A program made the position numbers and the translations under genes. A stretch of DNA of 34,047 nt from Rhizobium ecuadorense. GTDB taxonomy: Bacteria; Pseudomonadota; Alphaproteobacteria; Rhizobiales; Rhizobiaceae. Shown here in pieces: positions 1 through 8,457 of the stretch. The DNA lies in contig NZ_LFIO01000307.1 of assembly GCF_001187535.1 (NCBI RefSeq), positions 1-34,047 on the forward strand, given 5' to 3'. The notes beneath the pieces were generated by a model that searched no databases, had not been told where the DNA came from, and saw only the letters and a list, made by a program, of their open reading frames with translations. Each line of letters begins with the position of its first letter. Within the stretch, counting starts at the first letter, position 1.

Positions 1-549
1 GGCCGATAGCGCTCTCTCGTGCATGCCGCATGCGCAGGAATCCCCAGCCCAGGAAATGGACAGCATTAGGGAGGCAGTTGGCGATCTCAGTCGCACCACC
101 GGCCCGCGTCAAAGATTCACATTTCCACCACTGCAGAACGTAGGGTGGTCGTGTAAAATATGCCGCGCAAGAGTTGGTGAGACGCGTCCGCGAATATTGA
201 TCGCCTTGAAAGGATCAGAACCAAGGACCCCGTTATTACGAAATTCCCTCTGTAGGAGATTCGTAGGCGAGCCCAAAACTTACCTTAGCTGAAATGGCTG
301 ATATGGGGACCATACTGTCGGTTTTGGAGGCCGGGCATCGGTAAGCTGCAGCTGGGCTGCTGTGGCCCTACCGCCTTTTTCCAAACCCACTTCGGCAGTT
401 TGCACTTCGCTTGGGCTGCGGCCGCTTGTGCCCCCTAAGCGGTCATCGGGCAGCGGATCGGGCGATGGCTCGTCCAACGCGTTTCACGAGATACCACATC
501 GCAATGTTTCAACGGATCGTGAGCCCCAATAATGCGAGCCGACGGCGGC
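1..549. other. Gap with no supported gene
   Basis: Short open frames exist on both strands here, but none has a recognisable domain, a convincing ribosome binding site or a link to the operon ending at 550. It is probably the downstream flank of the minus-strand defence operon. Confidence 0.4.
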
Positions 550-1317
550 TCAGCCTTTCAGATAGCTCTCGTTGAACGAGGGGTGCGGCTTGAACCGCTG
601 GGTCACAATGGTGATTTTGCCCATCTCGATCGGCTCCGCCTCGATCCGGTCGAGAGCCTCGTTGACCGTCAGGCATTGCTCTTCATTAAGGTAGAAGCGA
701 TGGTCATCGAGGAAGGCTCGAAATTTGTAATATGTGGGCCTGGTCGCGCTCGCGATGCCTGCAACAGCCTGCTCAATCTTGCTCCGGTCGACACTCGGTC
801 GCAGAAGCGGCACGACGTCGAGTGTGCGGTCTTCGGAAATAACAAACGCCATACGTGGAACCGAGGCCGCCGCAACGTAACGAACCGCCGAATTATACCG
901 CGACCCGCGCGAGGGCGTGCTCTCGACTGAGGCAGGGCCATCAAGGATCACGCCCACCGCATGACAAACGCCGTTCACGTCGGCGAGGATCGTCCCGTCG
1001 ATCAGGGTAGCGCGCTCGATCAGCGCCTTGTTCAGTGGCGTTGGGCTGATGACGGTCCCCTGGCGCTCGAGGCGCTTGGCCTCACTCGCTGCATCGCTCG
1101 CTATCACCAGCGAGCCGCCGTGAGGAAGTTGCGCAAGTATATCGAGAATGGTGCGAAACCTGCCAATCGCGGCGGCGTCGATCGAATCAAAGACGCGACG
1201 CATATTGTCAATAAAGCGTTCTTTGCCGATCGTCTCCTGGGGCAGGCGCGCCTCACCAAAGCGGCAACGCATGAGCACCTGCTCGCCTCGCCTAAGATCC
1301 CACTGATCGTGACTCAA
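550..1317 (-). CDS. DisA_N-like (DAC) domain protein, probable C-terminal half of a split sensor
   Basis: This 255-residue protein has the layout of a diadenylate cyclase (DisA_N/DAC) domain. A strand GSLVIASDA lies at about 68-76, DGT at 107-109 matches the DGA motif, and SRGSRYNSA at about 136-144 sits where cyclases carry RHR. This is followed by FVISEDRTLDVVP at about 158-170. The Asp and one Arg are kept, but His and the second Arg are replaced by Tyr and Asn, so cyclase activity is doubtful and nucleotide sensing more likely. The start is a TTG overlapping the stop of the upstream 317-residue ORF, with no clear Shine-Dalgarno. A single -1 shift at the T5 run would fuse the two chains (see findings). 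It is last in the patatin/CD-NTase operon. The fold call is fairly confident; the function is inferred. Confidence 0.7.
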   Translation of the reverse strand: MSHDQWDLRRGEQVLMRCRFGEARLPQETIGKERFIDNMRRVFDSIDAAAIGRFRTILDILAQLPHGGSLVIASDAASEAKRLERQGTVISPTPLNKALIERATLIDGTILADVNGVCHAVGVILDGPASVESTPSRGSRYNSAVRYVAAASVPRMAFVISEDRTLDVVPLLRPSVDRSKIEQAVAGIASATRPTYYKFRAFLDDHRFYLNEEQCLTVNEALDRIEAEPIEMGKITIVTQRFKPHPSFNESYLKG

Positions 1318-2267
1318 AAATTCACAGAAATGGGCGGCGCGCTGACGTCTGAAAGGTCTCCAAGCCCAACGATCCTGTTGTAGTCGGCTATGAGCGCCGC
1401 CTCAGATGTTGCCATCTGTAATAGCTTTCGTGCCCAGCGCGTCTGCGTCAGCGCCGCCGGGCGTTCGAATTTCAACACGAAGCTCAGATTAGGATCGTCC
1501 GAGGCCGCAAAGACCAGTTTACCGGCCCCTGCTTCCCCCTCATACTGCATCTGCGAAATGGCGTTGATGGCATCGAACATATCGCAATCAGCGAACCTGC
1601 CTTCGATGAACGGCGTCCGCATGAAACTGGCAGCAGCGCGCCTGATCACCTCTGGAGCGGAACGCATCGCATCATCGCCAATTTGCCGCCCTGGATCTGG
1701 ACGCATGAGGCCGTGCCGCCCCTCTTCAAGAATTTGGCTGATGCAGGAGTGGACGAGGCTCGCCTCATGGGGCTCGCAGTTCCAAATTGCCTCGAATGAG
1801 GGATGCTGGCGGAACAAGTGCTCGGGCACCTGCAGAGCGCAAACGACATCGTAGTCGCCGACGCGGTAAGGCGTGCTGCAGAATGTGCGCCGGCCTTGCT
1901 TGTGTCCCTCGACATCAAGCCGACGCTGCACCTGCTCTGCAATCGCCAGGCGCCGGATATTGTCCGGCTTTTCTCGCATGGATACCTCATCGCCATAAAA
2001 TACGCGCTGCTTCGGATGATTGGTGACTGCCTCGTCCACCTCATCAGTGATACGGTCAAACAGCGCCAACGACCATTCACCCTTCTCAGGCTCGATGCAG
2101 ACGGGGTGCACGGTCGAAAGCTCAGGTCGCCTCAGGCCCACCAGCAACACCTTGGGGTCGATATCCGCACCAATCAACTCGAAGACGCGTTTGGCCAGAT
2201 ATTCGAGGCTGAACCGAAAATGGGATTGGTACCCCCACATGAAGAGATTGGTAGTGTTCTCCTTCAT
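1314..2267 (-). CDS. Uncharacterised protein, probable N-terminal half of the DAC-like sensor
   Basis: This 317-residue protein has no catalytic motif that I recognise. It starts at ATG with a strong GAGGAGAGG ribosome binding site, 56 bases after the CD-NTase stop, so it belongs to the CBASS-like operon. Its C-terminus (ending near SAPPISVNF) runs into the TTG start of the DAC-like ORF. Reading -1 at the TTTTT run gives ...VNFLSHDQWDL..., a continuous polypeptide of about 570 residues. That makes it likely that this is the N-terminal region of one sensor protein. It could instead be a translationally coupled partner. No signal peptide or membrane segment is visible. Confidence 0.65.
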   Translation of the reverse strand: MKENTTNLFMWGYQSHFRFSLEYLAKRVFELIGADIDPKVLLVGLRRPELSTVHPVCIEPEKGEWSLALFDRITDEVDEAVTNHPKQRVFYGDEVSMREKPDNIRRLAIAEQVQRRLDVEGHKQGRRTFCSTPYRVGDYDVVCALQVPEHLFRQHPSFEAIWNCEPHEASLVHSCISQILEEGRHGLMRPDPGRQIGDDAMRSAPEVIRRAAASFMRTPFIEGRFADCDMFDAINAISQMQYEGEAGAGKLVFAASDDPNLSFVLKFERPAALTQTRWARKLLQMATSEAALIADYNRIVGLGDLSDVSAPPISVNF

Positions 2268-2323
2268 TGCCTCTCCTCAAGAACCAAACCTACAGCTTCA
2301 GCAGACCGACTTCCTGAAAACCG

Positions 2324-3211
2324 TCAGTAGCTGTTCCAGAAAATTCTGAGGCTGGTGCGGAACCTTTCATAGTTCGAGGTCGACCAGCAAACGTCTTGGT
2401 AGTCGCGCACAAGCCAGTGAAGCTCGTTCGCGCACGTCAGGTTATCCCTGTTAGAGTTCTGAATGAAATTGAGGCAGTTGGTTACCGACATCAGTTGACT
2501 GTAGCCGTACTGATTGTTCGAGACGTTATAGAGTAGACCTTCAATGAAATATGAGGGCGCTATTCCGGCGTCCAGATAGCCTTCCTCGATCATGCGGTTT
2601 CGCATGTTCTTGAAGACGCGGACGGTCCTCTTCAACCACGAACCCGTCGCTTGGTTCTTATCTGACAAGTTCGTCCGGTGCTGGCGCGGGTAGTTGACGA
2701 TGCGACGGCCGTCCGCGGTCTCGAATACTATGCCCTCATTATATTGCGGGTCCATAAAGCCCGAATATGACGTGTAGCGCCGGTGCTCCGCTGAAACCAG
2801 CACATCCGCATCCCGACGGTTGCCGTTTCCCGGAATGAAAATCGCCTTGTTGCCTACCGTGACACCGGCATAGTGCCGTCTCAGCCAGGCGGTCACGTCT
2901 CTCTTGAAATCTGACAGCTCGTAGTCAGCGGGAACGCGGTCACGTTGGTATGCCACCTGCTCTCCGGCCTGAAGGTCATCGGTATTGTCGTAGAACGTTG
3001 AGGTGAGGCGGATCACGATATCGACGTCGCTGTCCGCATAGATGTTCGTGTCGTTCGCGTAGGACCCCTGGAGGAAGTCGTCGAATGACTTCAGGTAATA
3101 CGGCGAGTCAGTGCTGTTCAGAACGGCTCTAATAGCTTCGTGGGTAGTTTTGGACTGCGTCACCGATCCCTGATGGGACCACGTCTGCAGCTGCTGGTCT
3201 GAAATGGGCAT
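2324..3211 (-). CDS. CD-NTase (cGAS/DncV-like nucleotidyltransferase) of a CBASS system
   Basis: The 295-residue product is a SMODS-type nucleotidyltransferase, the enzyme that makes a cyclic oligonucleotide alarm signal after phage infection. The polymerase-beta signature is clear: GSY at 49-51, then DSDVDIVI with Asp62 and Asp64 as metal ligands, and a third acidic position in RRDADVLV (Asp134 or Asp136). The spacing GSYANDTN...DSDVD is typical of CBASS cyclases. Its clade and product cannot be read from sequence alone. The gene starts at ATG with GGAG six bases upstream and lies 10 bases after the patatin stop, so the two are co-transcribed. No E1/E2 (Cap2) or JAB (Cap3) gene is in this operon, which fits a type I layout. 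Confidence 0.9.
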   Translation of the reverse strand: MPISDQQLQTWSHQGSVTQSKTTHEAIRAVLNSTDSPYYLKSFDDFLQGSYANDTNIYADSDVDIVIRLTSTFYDNTDDLQAGEQVAYQRDRVPADYELSDFKRDVTAWLRRHYAGVTVGNKAIFIPGNGNRRDADVLVSAEHRRYTSYSGFMDPQYNEGIVFETADGRRIVNYPRQHRTNLSDKNQATGSWLKRTVRVFKNMRNRMIEEGYLDAGIAPSYFIEGLLYNVSNNQYGYSQLMSVTNCLNFIQNSNRDNLTCANELHWLVRDYQDVCWSTSNYERFRTSLRIFWNSY

Positions 3212-3221
3212 GAGGTCTCCA

Positions 3222-4157
3222 CTAACGCAGAAGCGTCCGGATCGCTGCTTCCTGCTTGCCGAACGAATCTCGGCCGCGGGTATGAATCAGGTCGAGTTTG
3301 GACAGGTCGTATTCGAGAAGGTCGGTTTCCATTGACGGTTCGGTGAATGCCTCGCTTACGCGGACGGTCTCGACGTCGGGAAAGAGGATGCGGCGAAGCT
3401 GCTCCATCGACTGAGCATTGATGTTGAAGGTTTTCTGGATTAGCTCGGCTTCCTCCGCCCAGGAGATGAACCATGCCTTCGTGAACTTCTTCACGCGTGG
3501 AACAGGATAGTCGCCCACGCCGACGTTCAGGACCTTGATGCGTTCGTGGGGTACCTTATACGCGCGGACGGCATCTGCGATCGCGTACAGTGTCGGGTTG
3601 TTCGCGCAGTACCCACCATCCAGCAGCAGAAGCTCGTCCCCGTCGATTCTGACCTGCCGTCTAGTGAAGAAGGGGTAGGCAGAACAGGACGCTTGCACCG
3701 CGTCGCTTAGGGTGCAGCCGAACCCGGGAACGAAGGTAGCCGCGCGACCGTGAGCCTGCTTTGGGTCGGATTTGAATATGATGGGTGTTTCCATCACCCA
3801 CTTGGTCGCGACTACACCCAAACCAGTCTTCACAGCATTGAACTTCTGTTCCTTGAAAATCTCGTCGCCCAGCCTCTTCAACGCGGCCGACCGACGTGCC
3901 TTGTCCTTGGGGCGCATCACGTCCGGCACGTGTTTCCGGTAAAGCTCGTGGATTTTCGGGACCGGCGTACCGATAGCTAGGAGCGTGCCGATGATCGCGC
4001 CAGTACTGGTTCCGAAAATGAGATCGAACGCCTCATGAATCGGCTCGCCGAGCATGGCCTCGACTTCGTGAAGCACGCCCAAGGTGTAGAAGCCCTTCGC
4101 TCCACCTCCATCCAACGTCAAGACGCGAAAGGGTTTATCGGCAGCTAGGTCCGCCAC
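3222..4157 (-). CDS. capV: Patatin-like phospholipase, CapV-type CBASS effector
   Basis: The 311-residue protein carries all patatin hallmarks. These are the glycine-rich oxyanion loop LDGGGAKGFY at about 15-24, the nucleophile elbow GTSTG with Ser51, and the catalytic Asp180 in LDGGYCANNP. In CBASS, CapV-type phospholipases are switched on by the cyclic nucleotide made by the adjacent CD-NTase and degrade inner-membrane phospholipids, killing the infected cell. Length and gene order (effector then cyclase) match simple type I CBASS. The start is a GTG at 4157 with AAGAGG about seven bases upstream. About 160 bases separate it from the small ORF upstream, so it may have its own promoter. Confidence 0.88.
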   Translation of the reverse strand: MADLAADKPFRVLTLDGGGAKGFYTLGVLHEVEAMLGEPIHEAFDLIFGTSTGAIIGTLLAIGTPVPKIHELYRKHVPDVMRPKDKARRSAALKRLGDEIFKEQKFNAVKTGLGVVATKWVMETPIIFKSDPKQAHGRAATFVPGFGCTLSDAVQASCSAYPFFTRRQVRIDGDELLLLDGGYCANNPTLYAIADAVRAYKVPHERIKVLNVGVGDYPVPRVKKFTKAWFISWAEEAELIQKTFNINAQSMEQLRRILFPDVETVRVSEAFTEPSMETDLLEYDLSKLDLIHTRGRDSFGKQEAAIRTLLR

Positions 4158-4317
4158 GGATGGCCTCTTAGAAAATCAACCTCTGATGTATAGGAGCTCA
4201 CGCTGGGTAATAGAAGGCGGCACCTAATCCTGGGTCGCCTTGTCCCCCGCATTTTTTGCCACACTGCACCAAGGACAGCGTCAAGAATAAAGGCGCTCAT
4301 TGTGACAAGGTTCACCT

Positions 4318-4527
4318 CTACGACTCGCAGGAAGTCGCGGAGCGACCAGCGACGTTGTGAACTCCTTTTGTTGCGAATGTATTGTGCCTCGGCGCGTCCA
4401 TGGCCAGCCGTGCCTTCAGCAACACTTCTGCACAGTAGCTGGCATGGGCGATGTCTGACAAGCTGGATTGGAGCCGACCATAAAGCTTCAGGCTCTCCAC
4501 CACCAGATCGAGGTCGTATCTTGTCAT
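4318..4527 (-). CDS. Small protein coupled to the PIN-domain gene
   Basis: This 69-residue, mostly helical ORF starts at an ATG inside an ATGA overlap with the stop of the PIN-domain gene, which implies translational coupling. No family is recognised. Position and size would suit an antitoxin or accessory subunit, but the usual toxin-antitoxin order is antitoxin first, and here it follows. It could also be a remnant of a longer protein. Confidence 0.45.
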   Translation of the reverse strand: MTRYDLDLVVESLKLYGRLQSSLSDIAHASYCAEVLLKARLAMDAPRHNTFATKGVHNVAGRSATSCES

Positions 4528-5324
4528 GAGATCATTGCGAGAACCTCGGTTGGCGACTTGATAATGATGCCCTGCGAGGCAAGATTAACACGATTGCCGT
4601 GAAAAAGGAGACTGTTAGATCCTGCTGACTCTCCTCGGTCCGCCGTGCAAAATACGTCGTTTCCATAGGCAAGATGCGAGCCGAGGATCAGGACATCACA
4701 CCATTCTCCTATTATCGGACCAACGACCTTCCTTACCTGCTTGCGATCAGATGCTGCCGCATTGTCCCAAGCTCGTTTAAGCGCAATGGCCCAACCTTGG
4801 GGCAATTCTCTCGAGTGGCTGTTTGGGCCAGTACGGGTCACCTTACCTGCAGGAACCGGCGGTTGCCCCAAGAGCAGGTTGTTGCCGTAGGTCACCAGCG
4901 GTTGGTGCCTCGGGTAGGGCCTGCAGAACGCGCCAAATCTTTCGTTCCGTTCATTCGCCGGCAGCAGATCATCTGGTGCCCATTCCATGACGTCGATGAA
5001 CTTCTCTGCACCGACGATCGGGGCATGCAGCATCTTGATACCTATCGACGCCAAGTCGCTAAAAACGGCCACACGTTTTGGGTCGGGCGACGGACGGGGG
5101 TTGTTGGTGAGTACCACCGCGAGGTAGGCAAGCTTGTCCTCGAAAGACAGGCACTCCACGAAGACCGACGCCTCAGATACTCGTGCCAACAACCTGCCAT
5201 CGACGATCGCCTTCCTTAAAGCTCGTGCATCAGTCGGGTCCATGTGTTCGGGCTCGCGGTCGGGTGTATGCAGGATATCTAAGACGTTGGTGTCAAAGGT
5301 TATCCTAGGAGGACTATTATTCAT
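4524..5324 (-). CDS. PIN-like domain protein (putative nuclease)
   Basis: The 266-residue protein opens with ITFDTNVLDIL (Asp11), the first-strand acidic motif of PIN-fold ribonucleases. It ends with a DVLILGSHLAYGNDVFCTAD stretch holding Asp210 and Asp229 at the usual C-terminal acidic positions. A middle acidic residue may be Glu57 in FVECLS. At 266 residues it is about twice the size of VapC toxins, with an insertion between about 80 and 180, so it is more like the large PIN-like proteins of defence islands. It lies between the MNT-type nucleotidyltransferase and a small coupled ORF. RNase activity is inferred from the motifs. Confidence 0.65.
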   Translation of the reverse strand: MNNSPPRITFDTNVLDILHTPDREPEHMDPTDARALRKAIVDGRLLARVSEASVFVECLSFEDKLAYLAVVLTNNPRPSPDPKRVAVFSDLASIGIKMLHAPIVGAEKFIDVMEWAPDDLLPANERNERFGAFCRPYPRHQPLVTYGNNLLLGQPPVPAGKVTRTGPNSHSRELPQGWAIALKRAWDNAAASDRKQVRKVVGPIIGEWCDVLILGSHLAYGNDVFCTADRGESAGSNSLLFHGNRVNLASQGIIIKSPTEVLAMIS

Positions 5325-5429
5325 TGCTATACCGTGACCAGGCCGCTGCTATCCGGGCGGGAGACGAAGAGATGGCGCAGCGTTTCCGAAACAACATGAC
5401 AGTTGTAGCTCTTTTCCTCTTTCCAACTG

Positions 5430-6113
5430 TCAATAATCTGCGACCGCTGCATCTCCCTCCGCCCGGGTGAACGCCAGAGCGACCGTATTCGATGTGTCTG
5501 AAAACCGCTTCAAATAAGCGCCATAGCCGATAGGTCCTCGTTGGAACTTGTCTTTCCCGAATTCAATTAGGAATTCGTGCAGCATCTTCATCGCTCCAGC
5601 ATCGACGCGATCTGTGTCTTTGTTTTTGATCAGCTTCAATACGTCATCCGATCGTGCAAACGCGGAAAGCTCGTCTGCTGAGAATACGGGCTTTTTCTGT
5701 TCGGCGGATCGGGCAATCAAGACCGTGCGAACGCACCATGCGATCCGACGATTGAGCAGCGATGTTCGATTGCTGTCGTGACCGTAGTCGATGATAAACC
5801 AGCCCAGATCAGAGGCATTCTGAATTTCCTGCTCATACGAGGCCCGCAGTAAGAAATGTGCTTGAAGCAGCGCCAGCTGATCTAGAGGATCGTAGATTGC
5901 CTTTGCTTCACGAACGATATGGCAAACGAACAGATCCCCATTTTCAGCGCGTTTAAGAAGGTCGTCAACCGGATAGATTGAGGTTGACAGATGGCCTTTT
6001 TGGATGTGCCGGGGCTGGTCGTCCTGCGAAATCAAAAGCAGGTCCGTATCAGAATAGACGTCTTCGTCCCCGCGCGCGTGGCTCCCGAACAGAAGCATAG
6101 CAGTGATAGTCAT
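5430..6113 (-). CDS. MNT-type nucleotidyltransferase-domain protein
   Basis: The N-terminus carries LLFGSHARGDEDVYSDTDLL, with Gly10-Ser11 and Asp22/Asp24 forming the GSxxRG...DxD signature of minimal nucleotidyltransferases. The remaining residues (about 90-227) are helical and resemble the HEPN-like or substrate-binding extension seen in this superfamily. Possible roles are an antitoxin that AMPylates a toxin (MntA-like) or an accessory nucleotidyltransferase of the defence operon. No separate HEPN toxin gene adjoins it. The start lies 23 bases after the stop of the WYL regulator, which indicates co-transcription. Confidence 0.7.
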   Translation of the reverse strand: MTITAMLLFGSHARGDEDVYSDTDLLLISQDDQPRHIQKGHLSTSIYPVDDLLKRAENGDLFVCHIVREAKAIYDPLDQLALLQAHFLLRASYEQEIQNASDLGWFIIDYGHDSNRTSLLNRRIAWCVRTVLIARSAEQKKPVFSADELSAFARSDDVLKLIKNKDTDRVDAGAMKMLHEFLIEFGKDKFQRGPIGYGAYLKRFSDTSNTVALAFTRAEGDAAVADY

Positions 6114-6136
6114 CGTATTGAATTACCTTGCAGCCG

Positions 6137-7063
6137 TCAGGATTCGAACTTCGATTCCTTCATTTTGCGGAGCGCATCCGTTGATAGTTTTCTCACAACC
6201 GCGCGCGCCTGAACCACGTCATCAAGGTTCTTCAATACGAGCTGCTGCTTCTCAGGCTTCACAGCATCCGAGGGCACATCGAGGCTGTGCTCGTTGATAA
6301 GATAAAACGCGGCGCTCAATCGACAGGACACCCGAAGTTCGTTGGCGGTCATGTCGTATTCTGCGGCAACTGCCCCTCGCTTCGCTTCTTCCAGCAGTGG
6401 GTTTGGCACGAGCACAAGCTCGATCGTATGGTGCCATTCGAGGTCCATAGTCGAATTGACGTCGCATTTTCCGAGGAGGGTAGCACTCGTAATGCGGTTT
6501 AGACTGTAATCTCTAAAATCATTGTGCTCCTTCGACCAGGAACGAATGTACCAGCGGCCACCGGCGAACAAGAACGAATGCGGAGCGATCACCCGGAGGC
6601 CTGGGGTGGATCCGGTGAGCGACGCGTAGCCGACTTCCAATTCAGCGTTTTGTTTGATCGCGTCGAGGATATGTAGCAGATGGCTTGGGCTTGTTGCGCG
6701 CCGCTTCAGGGATCCCACGACTTCAACAGGCGGCTTTTCGGAGAACCAAGTATCCCCCTCGCTCATCCAACCTCTCTGCACGGCCATAAGCTGCAGAAGG
6801 TAGCGGTCAGAATACGGTCCCACAAATTCGGGGGAATAGTGAGCGGTACGCACATAGCTCTTTTGGCTGCGGTCGTACGTCAGGTTCTTCTCAGCTCGGC
6901 TCTGATACAAAGCGATGTCGGATGAGGCCTGTTGTTCCGAGATCCCGAAGAAATCCACAATATCTTTTCGATTGAACGCCCCCTGCCAGAACAATCGAAA
7001 ATCGATAAATTCCAAACGTTTAGAGACGCCCCACCTTAGATTTCGATCGCCGGCTTCCGTCAT
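6137..7063 (-). CDS. WYL-domain transcriptional regulator, CapW/BrxR type
   Basis: The 308-residue protein has an N-terminal winged helix-turn-helix at about 12-75 (SKRLEFIDFRLFWQGAFNRK, then DFFGISEQQASSDIALYQ). The central WYL domain is at about 155-195, with core RVIAPHSFLFAGGRWYIRSW and DYSLNRI, followed by a C-terminal extension. That layout and length match the BrxR/CapW regulators that repress BREX and CBASS operons. I chose ATG 7063, preceded by AAGAGG, over an upstream in-frame start at 7279 that would overlap the divergent gene. It heads the minus-strand defence genes and is divergent from the MBL/E2-E1-JAB operon, so it probably controls the shared intergenic region. Confidence 0.85.
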   Translation of the reverse strand: MTEAGDRNLRWGVSKRLEFIDFRLFWQGAFNRKDIVDFFGISEQQASSDIALYQSRAEKNLTYDRSQKSYVRTAHYSPEFVGPYSDRYLLQLMAVQRGWMSEGDTWFSEKPPVEVVGSLKRRATSPSHLLHILDAIKQNAELEVGYASLTGSTPGLRVIAPHSFLFAGGRWYIRSWSKEHNDFRDYSLNRITSATLLGKCDVNSTMDLEWHHTIELVLVPNPLLEEAKRGAVAAEYDMTANELRVSCRLSAAFYLINEHSLDVPSDAVKPEKQQLVLKNLDDVVQARAVVRKLSTDALRKMKESKFES

Positions 7064-7260
7064 GGACACCTCTTCTTTATCGATTAATCCAAAAAAGATG
7101 CATCGCATTACTTGATTGGTTTTGTACTCGTGCTTACCTTTTATGGAGGCATGGGGAGGTGCCGTCAACGTACTGGGAATGGCATTGCGTCGAATTGTCG
7201 GGTGCAGAGCTCGCTTTCTACGCGCGAATTGAGAACGAGTAGAGAACGAGGTTTCGAGCA
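7064..7260. promoter_or_regulatory. Divergent promoter region with a tandem 9-bp repeat
   Basis: This region separates the WYL regulator from the MBL/E2-E1-JAB operon. GAGAACGAG occurs at 7231-7239 and again at 7242-7250, an 11-bp period that puts both on the same DNA face. An imperfect inverted partner (CTCGCTTTC) lies near 7210. The repeats sit just before the MBL start at 7261, where a repressor would block transcription or initiation. Binding by the WYL protein is inferred. Confidence 0.45.
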
Positions 7261-8457
7261 ATGGCAGCCAAAACAACACATTTTAAGGTCAGCAATGGAG
7301 ATATGACACTCATCGAAACCGGTGACGGGCATACAATCATCGTTGACATCAATATCCGCGCAGCGGCCGATGATCCATCGGATGACACTCCGGATGTCGC
7401 AAAACAACTGCGAGAGCGCCTGTCGAGAGATGACGAGGGCCGCCTCTACGTCCACGCATTCCTGCTGACTCATCCTGATGCAGATCACTGTCGTGGCCTT
7501 GAAAAGCATTTCCATCTCGGTCCGCTTGGTGACTGGAAGAAGGCAGACGACAAGATTGTGATCCGCGAGATGTGGTCGTCTCCGATCGTCTTTCGTCGAG
7601 CCTCCCGCAACCATACTCTGTGCTCGGACGCCAAGGCCTGGGCCGCTGAGGCGCGTCGCCGCGTCCGGCACTTCCGTGCAAACGGTTACGCCTACGATGG
7701 CGATCGCATCAAAATTCTCGGCGAGGACGAAAGCGGAAAAACGGACGACTTGACGGAGATTCTGATTGTCGGTGGAGATGTCTTCCAGACCATTTGCGGT
7801 GTGACCGACAACACCTTCTCCGGCCACCTGCTCGCTCCGATTCTGGCCGAGGACGAAGAAGAGGCCGAGTTTCTCAGCAAGAACAATTCGAGCGTTGTCA
7901 TCAGCATCTCGCTCGGCAAATCAGACCTCCAGAACCCGAGCTATTATCTGCTTGGTGGCGACGCCGAGGTCGGCATCTGGGAAAAGCTTTGGGGAAAATA
8001 TGGCGACGATCCATCTCAGTTCCAGTACGATATCCTGATCGCCCCGCACCATTGCTCTTGGCATAGCCTCTCCTGGGACAGTTGGTCCGATTTCGGTGAA
8101 GACGCTGAAGTGTCGGAAGATGCGAGGTCTGCGCTCGGCCAGCCGATGTCCGGCGCAACGATCCTCGCAAGCAGCAAGGAGATCAAGGACGACGACGCCG
8201 ACCCGCCGTGTATCCGTGCAAAGCGCGAATACAAGTCGATCCTAGAGCCGGCGAAGGGTACGTTCACGTGCCTTGGAGAGCTGAACGGGGACGCTCCACT
8301 CGAATTCGAAATCACGTCGTCCGGCGGTCCCAAACAAAAAGAACGCTCGGCAAAGGCAAAGATTGCGGCACCTGCCATACTCGGCCTCGCCGGCGCTGCA
8401 GCCGGAAGTCAGAGTGCACTCGGTTCACAGCCGTTCAAGCACGGTGACGACGATTGA
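7261..8457 (+). CDS. Metallo-beta-lactamase-fold protein of the E2-E1-JAB operon
   Basis: The 398-residue protein has the metal-binding signature LTHPDADHCRG (His71, Asp73, Asp75, His76) and later candidates in LLGGDAEVGIW and IAPHHCSWH. It resembles the ComEC/Rec2-type MBL branch. Its last 60 residues are a low-complexity tail with a weakly hydrophobic Ala/Gly stretch ending in HGDDD. The gene shares a TTGA overlap with the downstream E2-E1-JAB gene, so they are tightly co-translated. Comparative genomics has reported MBL proteins next to prokaryotic E2/E1/JAB fusions. It may be the effector or a target of conjugation; the substrate is unknown. Confidence 0.75.
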   Translation: MAAKTTHFKVSNGDMTLIETGDGHTIIVDINIRAAADDPSDDTPDVAKQLRERLSRDDEGRLYVHAFLLTHPDADHCRGLEKHFHLGPLGDWKKADDKIVIREMWSSPIVFRRASRNHTLCSDAKAWAAEARRRVRHFRANGYAYDGDRIKILGEDESGKTDDLTEILIVGGDVFQTICGVTDNTFSGHLLAPILAEDEEEAEFLSKNNSSVVISISLGKSDLQNPSYYLLGGDAEVGIWEKLWGKYGDDPSQFQYDILIAPHHCSWHSLSWDSWSDFGEDAEVSEDARSALGQPMSGATILASSKEIKDDDADPPCIRAKREYKSILEPAKGTFTCLGELNGDAPLEFEITSSGGPKQKERSAKAKIAAPAILGLAGAAAGSQSALGSQPFKHGDDD

